Of a stretch of 62,515 bases of DNA, positions 21,035 through 27,971 are shown piece after piece (the stretch's first letter is position 1; each line of letters opens with the position of its first letter). The stretch lies in the NCBI GenBank assembly GCA_022565335.1, contig JAIUMY010000006.1, positions 1 to 62,515 on the forward strand. Direction: 5' to 3'. Both the position numbers and the translations under genes were made by a program. The stretch is from Opitutales bacterium (GTDB taxonomy: Bacteria > Verrucomicrobiota > Verrucomicrobiia > Opitutales > T3Sed10-336). The notes beneath the pieces were generated by a model. It worked only from the letters and a program-made list of their open reading frames with translations, had not been told where the DNA came from and searched no databases.

Positions 21035-22201
21035 TTAGGGGCCTCCCGCGACTTCGGAAAGCTGGAAGATCGGCATAAACATGGCAATGACGATAGAACC
21101 GACAAAAACTCCAAGGAAAACAATGAGAATTGGTTCGATAAGAGAAGTCAGGCCGGAAACGGTGGCATCGATTTCCTCGTCGTAGAAATCGGAAACTTTA
21201 TTGAGCATGCCATCGACATTTCCTGTTCGCTCACCTGCTTTGGCCATATGTTTGACCATTGGTGGGAAGTAGGGGCTATCGGCAACGATCTCTGAAATCT
21301 GTCCCCCTTGGCTGACGTGTTTGGCGATGGCTTTGGTAGCCGCCTCAATATAGGTATTGTCGCTGGCTGCTCCGGTAATTTCGAGGTTTTTGAGAATAGG
21401 AACCCCACTTCGGGTAAGAATGGAAAAAGTGCGGCAGAAGCGCGAAACCGCAATCTTTTGGCGAAGAGGGCCAACGATCGGCATTCGGTGATACAACTGA
21501 TCCCGAAAGACCCGTCCTCTGGGGGTGCTGAAGAATTTTTTGATGCCCCAGAAAGCAATGCCAAGACCGACCAGAAGGAAAATGACATTGGCCTTAAGCC
21601 AATCGCTGATACCGATCAAAATTTGCGTTGGGGCAGGGAGTTCGGCACCGAAGTCGTCAAACATTTCGGCAAAAACCGGAACCACGAAGATCAGCAAAAC
21701 GTTAACCAAAACGACGGACAATCCAATAACCGCAATGGGATAGGTCATGGCTGATTTAACCCGTTTCTGCAGTTTCAAGCTGGCTTCAAAATAGGATGCG
21801 ACCTTAAGAAGAATTTCGGACAAACTTCCACTGGCCTCCCCTGCGCGGACCATCGAAATGAAGAGGGTGTTGAACGCGCGTGGATACTTCATGGCGGCGT
21901 CTGAAAAAGAACTACCCCCGGAAATATCTGCCCGTACATTTTTGATGATGACGCGGAAATAAGGGTTTTCCACTTGCTCCTCAAGGGCTTCCAGGGAGTT
22001 TACCAAAGGAAGGCCGGCGTCGAGCATGGAGGCCAGCTGTTGCGTGAAAACCGTAAGATCGGATAGGCCAACGGAATATTTCGGGGCCTTCTTGGCAATG
22101 GCCTTTTGTTTGGCCATTCGTTGTTTGTCAGCAAAGGAAAGTCCTTGCTTGCGGGGTCGGGTGGAACTTTGCGAAGAGGAACTTGAAGAAATAAAAGGCA
22201 T
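21035..22201 (-). CDS. pilC: type IV pilus / type II secretion inner-membrane platform protein (PilC/GspF)
   Basis: 388 residues with the duplicated T2SSF domain: LTVFTQQLASMLDAGLPLVNSLEAL with YFRVIIKNVRADISGG in the first copy and VSRFCRTFSILTRSGVPIL with PPMVKHMAKAGERTGNVDGMLNKV in the second. Three membrane helices follow the usual order, ending with LIEPILIVFLGVFVGSIVIAMFMPIF. The first 35 residues are a serine-rich and basic leader. It recruits the assembly ATPase to the membrane. The other pilus genes are not in this window, apart from the regulator downstream. Confidence 0.94.
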   Translation of the reverse strand: MPFISSSSSSQSSTRPRKQGLSFADKQRMAKQKAIAKKAPKYSVGLSDLTVFTQQLASMLDAGLPLVNSLEALEEQVENPYFRVIIKNVRADISGGSSFSDAAMKYPRAFNTLFISMVRAGEASGSLSEILLKVASYFEASLKLQKRVKSAMTYPIAVIGLSVVLVNVLLIFVVPVFAEMFDDFGAELPAPTQILIGISDWLKANVIFLLVGLGIAFWGIKKFFSTPRGRVFRDQLYHRMPIVGPLRQKIAVSRFCRTFSILTRSGVPILKNLEITGAASDNTYIEAATKAIAKHVSQGGQISEIVADSPYFPPMVKHMAKAGERTGNVDGMLNKVSDFYDEEIDATVSGLTSLIEPILIVFLGVFVGSIVIAMFMPIFQLSEVAGGP

Positions 22202-22273
22202 TAGCAGATCTATGGATCAGAGTTGGCGAAAGGGCAAGTGTTTAGTGAGTTAGGAGATTTTTTGATTTTTTTA

Positions 22274-22303
22274 TTGAAAATCGGTTCCGGTTTGAATCAT
22301 AGT
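22274..22303 (+). promoter_or_regulatory. candidate promoter for tRNA-Gly
   Basis: TTGAAA at 22274-22279 and CATAGT at 22298-22303 are separated by 18 bases, and the -10 ends 12 bases before the tRNA. Both are close to sigma-70 consensus (5/6 and 4/6 matches). Position relative to the tRNA is the main support. Confidence 0.4.
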
Positions 22304-22315
22304 GATTCTTCCGAT

Positions 22316-22389
22316 GCGGGTGTAGTTCAGTGGTAGAACACCAGCCTTCCAAGCTGGTTACGTCGGTTCGATTCCGTCCACCCGCACCA
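22316..22389 (+). tRNA. tRNA-Gly (anticodon TCC), CCA encoded
   Basis: The cloverleaf can be drawn by hand: acceptor GCGGGTG (22316-22322) pairs with CACCCGC (22379-22385), followed by discriminator A and an encoded CCA. The anticodon stem CCAGC/GCTGG flanks the loop CTTCCAA, which gives anticodon TCC (glycine, GGA and by wobble GGG). The T-loop GTTCGATTC is standard. No integrated element or duplicated 3' end is seen next to it. Confidence 0.97.
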
Positions 22390-22502
22390 ATATCTTTCCG
22401 GTCGGCGTAGCTTTCTTGCTCCGTGTCGGTCTCTCTGAACAAAAAACCGGTAATCTCCTTTAAGCGGTTGAAAAGGAGCTCCCAAAGACTCAGTTTAGAG
22501 GC

Positions 22503-23369
22503 ATGAAAGTAAAGATCGCCTTATTACAGGAAAAGGAGCGTGGGAGTACGGAAGCAAATTGGTCCCGCTCGCTGGAGCATATGGAAAAAGCGGCTGATCA
22601 GGGGGCGCAGATTATTTGTCTGCAAGAGCTCTTTGCCGGTCCTTACCCATGCCAGGAGGAGACTCCGGACAATTTTACTGAAGCGGTGGCCATCCCCGGA
22701 CCGGAAACGGAGCGGTTGCAGGAATTTGCCCAGCGGCGCGAATGCGTGGTGGTGGCCTCGATGTTTGAAAAACGGGCGGCGGGAATTTTCCACAACACGG
22801 CGGCGGTGATTGACGCGGATGGGCGATATCTGGGCAAATACCGCAAGATGCACATCCCGGACGACCCGTATTTTTACGAAAAGTACTACTTCACCCCGGG
22901 TGATCTGGGCTACCGTACCTGGGAGACCCGTTACGGGAAAATCGGGGTTTTGATCTGCTGGGACCAATGGTTTCCCGAAGCGGCCCGGCTGACGGCCCTT
23001 TCAGGCGCGCAAATTCTTTTCTATCCAACGGCCATTGGCTGGTTGAAAGCGGAAAAGGATCAGGTTGGCGAATCCCAATGGACCGCTTGGAACACCATCC
23101 AGCGCAGTCATGCGGTGGCCAATGGTTGCTACGTGGCCAGCGTCAACCGGGTTGGGACCGAGTCGGCCATCCAGTTTTGGGGGCGATCCTTCGTGGCTGA
23201 TCCTTACGGTTGTGAAGTGGCGTCCGCCGGGGACCAGGAAGAGGAAATCCTTTTCCATGAGTGCGATCTCGGGTTGATTGACCAGATCCGGCAAGACTGG
23301 CCCTTTTTCCGCGACCGTCGCATCGACAGTTACGCACCCCTCCAGAAGCGTTTTTTGGACAACGACTAA
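22503..23369 (+). CDS. aguB: N-carbamoylputrescine amidase-like carbon-nitrogen hydrolase
   Basis: A 288-residue nitrilase-superfamily member with the catalytic triad E42 (CLQELFAGPY), K115 (KYRKMHIPDD) and C152 (LICWDQWFPEAAR). The overall sequence, including EKYYFTPGDLGYRTWETRYGKIG, matches N-carbamoylputrescine amidases, which release putrescine, CO2 and ammonia in the agmatine route. The usual neighbour, agmatine deiminase (aguA), is not in the window. It starts about 110 bases after the tRNA. Confidence 0.9.
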   Translation: MKVKIALLQEKERGSTEANWSRSLEHMEKAADQGAQIICLQELFAGPYPCQEETPDNFTEAVAIPGPETERLQEFAQRRECVVVASMFEKRAAGIFHNTAAVIDADGRYLGKYRKMHIPDDPYFYEKYYFTPGDLGYRTWETRYGKIGVLICWDQWFPEAARLTALSGAQILFYPTAIGWLKAEKDQVGESQWTAWNTIQRSHAVANGCYVASVNRVGTESAIQFWGRSFVADPYGCEVASAGDQEEEILFHECDLGLIDQIRQDWPFFRDRRIDSYAPLQKRFLDND

Positions 23370-23644
23370 CCCGTCAATGACGGTTTCTGGGCGGCAGGTT
23401 TGTCGATGGAGGACACCCAGGCTGCGGCTGTTTTGCGTAGTGAGTCACTTTAGCAAGCCACTCGAGCGGGTGGGTGTTTTCGCGGGGTCCCAAGCCCTTG
23501 CTAAAGCTACGGGTTACTTCCGTAGATGAAGTTGTGAGACTCATCATCGGGCGGTCTCTATGGGAGCTTGTTGGTGGCAACGGAGGGGGGAGCAAGAATT
23601 GTTGGGCAGGGAATAAATTGTTCCCGGAGCCCTCTTACGTATTT
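23370..23644. other. intergenic stretch with inverted repeat
   Basis: 275 bases without a supported gene. A perfect 10-base inverted repeat, CTTTAGCAAG at 23448-23457 and CTTGCTAAAG at 23497-23506, encloses 39 bases. A similar CTTTAGC-containing palindrome is found near 62460. It may be another REP-like element rather than a terminator, since no T-run follows. Confidence 0.4.
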
Positions 23645-24505
23645 ATGCACTTTAAAAAATCCTTTGCTTGGCTTTCTCTTCTTGGTTTGGCGACCGGCCT
23701 TCACGGGCAAACCTACAACGGGCAACAATTGGTCCAGTTCGAAGCGATTCCTGAAAGCAAGGAAATTGTTCCCGGGCAGCCCTTTTTGGTGGGCTTGCAA
23801 ATGGACATGGCAGACGGTTGGCACACCTACTGGACCTTTTCCGGGGAGGCCGGCTTGGCAACGTCAGTTTCCTGGGAATTGCCGGAAGGTGTGGTGGCGG
23901 GAGAGGTTTTATCGCCCCTGCCTATCCTCAAGGAAGAAGACTCCGGTCTGATGGCTTACGCCTATTACGATGAAGTGACCCATTTTGTGCGTCTATTTCC
24001 CTCCGCTGATTGGGAACCCGGACAGGAAATAGAAATTCGTGGCCGGGTCGACTGGTTGGTTTGTCAGGAACCCTGTATACCTGGTGATGCGGAATTCACC
24101 TTGACCTTAACCGTTGTCGAAGAGAGGTCTGCGCAGCCAACTGACCCCCGGTTGGAGGGGCAGAAAGCTAATCTCCCCCGTTCTTTGGCGCTGGAAAACA
24201 GTGATTTCCCCTTCCGTTGGGTCAAGGGTGACGACAATCATCTCTACCTTTTGACCGCCATAGAGGGCCCCGCAGGACAGTTGCAAGCCTTCTATCCACT
24301 GCCTCCGGAAGGGATTTTCATTGAGATCCCCCAAAAGCCCCAGCCGATTGCCAATTTTGACCACTTGAGCGAATATGCGGATGAGTTCGACAAGGCCATT
24401 GCCATCCGGGTGAATTCCGGTTTTTCTCAAATCGAACATTTGGACGGTGTTTTGGTCTTTGAAAACTCGGAAAGCCGGAAAGGCTTTCTGGCAAATCTAC
24501 ACTAA
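23645..24505 (+). CDS. secreted DsbD alpha-domain-like protein (DsbC-fold, stand-alone)
   Basis: 286 residues with a signal peptide (FAWLSLLGLATGLHGQ, cleavage probably after HGQ). The mature part matches the N-terminal domain of DsbD (PF11412): PFLVGLQMDMADGWHTYWTFSGEAGLATSVSWELP, and the paired cysteines in WLVCQEPCIPGDAEF. The transmembrane beta domain and the thioredoxin-like gamma domain of full DsbD are absent. A redoxin gene follows after 24 bases, and the two are probably co-transcribed. I start at the ATG at 23645 because it begins the signal peptide. Role inferred: periplasmic thiol transfer. Confidence 0.82.
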   Translation: MHFKKSFAWLSLLGLATGLHGQTYNGQQLVQFEAIPESKEIVPGQPFLVGLQMDMADGWHTYWTFSGEAGLATSVSWELPEGVVAGEVLSPLPILKEEDSGLMAYAYYDEVTHFVRLFPSADWEPGQEIEIRGRVDWLVCQEPCIPGDAEFTLTLTVVEERSAQPTDPRLEGQKANLPRSLALENSDFPFRWVKGDDNHLYLLTAIEGPAGQLQAFYPLPPEGIFIEIPQKPQPIANFDHLSEYADEFDKAIAIRVNSGFSQIEHLDGVLVFENSESRKGFLANLH

Positions 24506-24529
24506 CCAACAAAAAACCAGCTACCAACA

Positions 24530-25126
24530 ATGAAAAAATTCCCTCTCTTCTCTGTTCTATTTCTTGCCACCGGATTGGTTGCCTCCGCCGCTACGGTCGG
24601 TGAGCCCGCTCCCGAATTCACACTCACTGATTCCCACGGACAAGAGCATTCGCTTTCCGATTTTGAGGGCCAGTTTGTGATTCTGGAATGGATCAATCAC
24701 GAGTGTCCCTTCGTAGTCAAATTCTACAGCGTGGGTAAAATGCAGGAGCTACAGGAAACCTATACCGACCAAGGCGTCGTATGGTTGAAAATCAACTCCT
24801 CCGCCCCCGGTAAACAGGGGCACATGACCCCCGAACAGGCCAATGAGATAAATGAGGAAAAAGGGGTTAATGCCACCGCCACCTTGTTGGATCACGATGG
24901 CGAAGTCGGACGACTCTATGGTGCCCGGGTGACCCCTCATATGTATATCATCAATCCCGAGGGGGTTCTGATCTACAACGGGGCCATCGACAGTATCCGC
25001 TCCACGAACTCCGATGATATTGAACAAGCGGAAAATTATGTGGTTTCCGCGATGACCGCCGCCATGGCCGGTGAAGAAATTGAGAATCCGGTGACTCAGG
25101 CTTACGGCTGCACGGTGAAATACTAA
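24530..25126 (+). CDS. exported thioredoxin-fold redoxin with a CPF motif
   Basis: 198 residues: signal peptide to about ASA (20), then a TlpA/AhpC-like fold (VGEPAPEFTLTDSHGQEHSLSDFEGQFVILEW). The active site is HECPFV, with C59 but no second cysteine of a CxxC pair; the only other cysteine is C194 near the C-terminus (AYGCTVKY). YGARVTPHMYIINPEG contains the cis-proline loop. This CPF subgroup occurs as a lone periplasmic redoxin; the reductant is not known. It probably works with the DsbD-alpha-like protein encoded just upstream. Confidence 0.85.
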   Translation: MKKFPLFSVLFLATGLVASAATVGEPAPEFTLTDSHGQEHSLSDFEGQFVILEWINHECPFVVKFYSVGKMQELQETYTDQGVVWLKINSSAPGKQGHMTPEQANEINEEKGVNATATLLDHDGEVGRLYGARVTPHMYIINPEGVLIYNGAIDSIRSTNSDDIEQAENYVVSAMTAAMAGEEIENPVTQAYGCTVKY

Positions 25127-25235
25127 TCTGCTTTTGCGGATTGGCTTGGGCTAAGTTTTCAGGTCCCAAGCCAATCCCATTTCCCCGGATTTCCTTGCCT
25201 GACGGAACCAAATTTGCTAGTATTTTTCCTTTCTT

Positions 25236-25478
25236 ATGACCACCAATAAAAAACTCCACACCTGCGGCTGCCCCAGTTGCAAGGACACTCGGCTGAAAAA
25301 ATTCTTCACTCGCGGAGACTACGTTGTCATTGGGGTCTTTGCCGTTCTCTTTTTCCCCATCGCCTTGTGGATTCTGAAAAAACCCAGGCACCATTATTGC
25401 AAAGCCTGTGGTCACAGCATTCATGCCAAGGAAAAGGGGAGTCTGGTTTATCCCATCTCTTCCCGGGTAGGGGGGTAA
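25236..25478 (+). CDS. small LITAF-like zinc-ribbon membrane protein
   Basis: 80 residues with a cysteine knuckle CGCPSC (C10, C12, C15), a hydrophobic segment (about 28-47, VVIGVFAVLFFPIALWIL) and a second knuckle HHYCKACGH (C55, C58). Two zinc half-knuckles flanking a membrane-inserting segment is the layout of the LITAF/SIMPLE domain, which binds membranes through a zinc-stabilised fold. I know of no characterised bacterial member. The start is set by an ATG directly after a TTTCTT tract. It is unrelated in sequence to its neighbours. Confidence 0.6.
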   Translation: MTTNKKLHTCGCPSCKDTRLKKFFTRGDYVVIGVFAVLFFPIALWILKKPRHHYCKACGHSIHAKEKGSLVYPISSRVGG

Positions 25479-25606
25479 GTTTTTTAGACGGCCACCAGCG
25501 GAGCTTGGGTATGCGAGCAAGAGACTGGGTGTCGGAATGTTCCGGGTTTCGGCACGGGAAAGCTCGGATCGGCTTCGCTCGCGGGTAGATGTCTGAAGCG
25601 CTTCGT

Positions 25607-25627
25607 GCAGGGACGCGAGGTCCCCGC
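25607..25627. repeat. REP-like palindrome, family A
   Basis: Arms GCAGGGAC and GTCCCCGC are complementary except for one A/C mismatch and enclose a 5-base loop. The same arms with other loops recur at 62264-62284 and, in reverse orientation, at 62368-62388. Confidence 0.55.
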
Positions 25628-25668
25628 TTGAGCAATAGAGTATGGTGCCTTGGGCTCTCTCCGATATT

Positions 25669-26097
25669 TCAGCGGTTGGCCTCCTCAAGGGCTTGCATCG
25701 CTGCTTTCCATGCCAACATGGCACATTTTCTGCGAGCAGGAAACTTGTGAATACCCGAAAAGGCAGCCATGGCAACCGGCAACGACTCCAACACCTCTCC
25801 GGTTTCGATAACCGCCAGAAAAGCTTTGATCGACTCCTTCGCCCCGGCCTTGGTCTGCCCGGTCAATTCGGTCGTGAGAACACTGGCCGACGCCCGGGAG
25901 ATCGCACACCCCGATCCCTGAAAAGCCACCTCGGCAAGGGTGTCCTTTTCGATTCGCAAAAAAACCTCGTATTGATCACCACAGGCCGGGTTTTCGCCCC
26001 GCCCCTGCGCATTTGCCGCGGGCAAGCTACGAAAATTCCGGGGGTTCCGGTTGTGGTCGAGAATGACCGCCTGATACAGCTCAAGCAGATTTTGCAT
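25669..26097 (-). CDS. sufU: SufU/IscU-like iron-sulfur cluster assembly protein
   Basis: 142 residues from the ATG at 26095-26097 (MQNLLELYQAVILDHNRNPRNF). The ligand residues of the family are C39 and D41 (NPACGD), C64 (FQGSGCAISRASAS) and a third cysteine in RRKCAMLAW near residue 126. The insertion and spacing favour SufU, which accepts sulfur from SufS. No sufS or sufB is next to it, so it is isolated. A longer upstream frame is rejected because the family starts at MQNLL-like sequence. Confidence 0.88.
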   Translation of the reverse strand: MQNLLELYQAVILDHNRNPRNFRSLPAANAQGRGENPACGDQYEVFLRIEKDTLAEVAFQGSGCAISRASASVLTTELTGQTKAGAKESIKAFLAVIETGEVLESLPVAMAAFSGIHKFPARRKCAMLAWKAAMQALEEANR

Positions 26098-26209
26098 AGC
26101 TGTCACTTTACCGAATGCCCTTCGCCTTGCAATCGGAACTCTTCTGCGGCGAAGATAAAAGTTTCCTGCTAGCAACTCCTTTTCCCCAGAAACCTTCTCC
26201 CCTGAACTC

Positions 26210-27805
26210 ATGAATTTTCCTATATCCAAACCCTTAACCCGCCGGGCTTTTCTGAAGTGGAGCGGGGCTGCCGCTCTTTGGGCCGCCACCCCGGCCTTAT
26301 TGCGCGGTAATTTCGGTCCTCTTGATAAAGTCAGCCTTTTTCACACCACCGATTTGCACGGCAATATTCTCCCGACCTCGACCTATGACGGCGTTGCCGA
26401 TGTCGGCGGCCTCGCCCGTTGCGCCACCCGGATCCGACAGTGGAAAGCCCTGCAGCCGAATCATCTGCTCGTCGATCTGGGCGATTTGTATCAGGGAACC
26501 GATCTCGGGTACCGCACCGAGGGGCTGGTGATGACCGATGCGCTCAATCACATGGGGTACGATGCCTGGGTGGCGGGCAATCACGAGTTTGACTGGGGGG
26601 TGGACAAATTGCACCAGGCCATCAAACAATCCGAAATGCCCGTGCTGGCCGGGAACAGCTATCTTGGCGGGAAAGCCGTTTGGGCCGAGGAAAACTATGG
26701 GGAGTTGCCCCTTTTGCCATATTTTATAAAAAATGTCGGCGGCTATAAAATCGCCTTCATTGGCCTGACCACTCCCAATATGGAGAACTGGTTTCTACCC
26801 GAGCTTTTGGGTGATTTCGCCGCCGCCGATCCGGTCCCCGTGCTGCGTCAAACCATCGACCGGTTGCAAGCCGAGAAGCCCGATGCCCTCATTCTCGGAA
26901 CCCATATGGGCATCCGGCCCTGGACCACCGAAGACGACGCGGCCAACCGCCTCTTTGCGCTCACCGAAGCCTGTCCCGAGATCGACATGATCGTGGCCGG
27001 GCATACCCATCGGGATATGCCCCATTCGCGGATCAACGGGATCCCTTACAGTCAGGCCAATTACTTTGGCATCCATGTGGGGCGGGTCGATCTGGTCTTT
27101 GAGCGCGAATCCCGCCGTCTGATCGATGCCCAGCCCATGACCTCCTACATGGACGCCAATGTCCGTCCCGATCCGGCCATCGTGAGTCTCTCCATTGATG
27201 AAATCGAGGCTTCCCAAGCCTATATGGCGACCGAAATCGGAACCCTGGCCGACGAACTCAGTATCCAGAACGCCCCCGGTCGTCCCAGTGGCGTGGAGAA
27301 GTTGATCGGGGCCGCTTTTCGCGAAGGACTCTCCGAAAAAGGGCATCCCGTCGATGCAGTGGTGCACGGGTTGTTGTTCATGGATGATCCTGTTCCCGCA
27401 GGCCCCAAGACGGTCGAGGACATGTGGGGGATTATTCCCTTTGAGAACTTTGTGGTGACCGCGACGCTGACCGTAGAGGAGTTAAAAGGGATTCTTCAAG
27501 AGGTGTACCAACAGCGCACCATCCGCAGCCTGATGGGCCTGGAAGCCGAAGTCGAGGGGAGGGGAGACCGCCTGCAAGTGCTCGCCCTGCGCGACCAAAA
27601 CGGCCAACCCCTCGCCCGCGAAACCAAACTACGCATCGCCTTCAACTCCTACGACGCCGCTGGCGGCGGCGCCCGCTTCCCCCGCCTGCGCGCCAAACTC
27701 CGCGAAGAGTCCGCCGCCATGAAACTCCACCGCTACCAAAGCCGCGCCATGCTCATCGACTTCTTCACCCAACGCGAAACCGTCAGCCGGTCCGATTTGG
27801 GGTAA
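26210..27805 (+). CDS. Tat-exported 5'-nucleotidase-family metallophosphatase
   Basis: 531 residues. The N-terminal LTRRAFLKWSGAAALWAATPALLRG is a Tat signal with the twin arginines at about 12-13. The metallophosphatase domain then shows HTTDLHGN, DLGDLYQGTDLG, AGNHEFDWG and VAGHTHRDM, the five metal-binding blocks in order. The C-terminal 5'-nucleotidase domain (about 360-500) includes VDAVVHGLL, VEELKGILQEVYQ and YDAAGGGARFP. It resembles UshA and SoxB types; there is no sox cluster here, so nucleotidase is preferred. Function: periplasmic hydrolysis of nucleotides or phosphate salvage. Confidence 0.88.
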   Translation: MNFPISKPLTRRAFLKWSGAAALWAATPALLRGNFGPLDKVSLFHTTDLHGNILPTSTYDGVADVGGLARCATRIRQWKALQPNHLLVDLGDLYQGTDLGYRTEGLVMTDALNHMGYDAWVAGNHEFDWGVDKLHQAIKQSEMPVLAGNSYLGGKAVWAEENYGELPLLPYFIKNVGGYKIAFIGLTTPNMENWFLPELLGDFAAADPVPVLRQTIDRLQAEKPDALILGTHMGIRPWTTEDDAANRLFALTEACPEIDMIVAGHTHRDMPHSRINGIPYSQANYFGIHVGRVDLVFERESRRLIDAQPMTSYMDANVRPDPAIVSLSIDEIEASQAYMATEIGTLADELSIQNAPGRPSGVEKLIGAAFREGLSEKGHPVDAVVHGLLFMDDPVPAGPKTVEDMWGIIPFENFVVTATLTVEELKGILQEVYQQRTIRSLMGLEAEVEGRGDRLQVLALRDQNGQPLARETKLRIAFNSYDAAGGGARFPRLRAKLREESAAMKLHRYQSRAMLIDFFTQRETVSRSDLG

Positions 27806-27971
27806 CCGGAGGGCTTATTTTCTCCACGTTCGCTGTTGGCTGCCAAAAGGATTACCCTATTGAGATAGAAAACGCTTTCTTCCCAAGAGGGATTTGCTTT
27901 TGCTTGGTGCGGTTGGTACAAACACAACCTTCCACTTCATTAGTCCATCCCTTTCCCTCTTCCTTTTCCTT

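Noticed and set aside
22316-22389. tRNA-Gly as the integration site of the 28-41 kb island
   Set aside because: It is more than 5 kb away from the island, no integrase gene is present, and no duplicated tRNA 3' end was seen.
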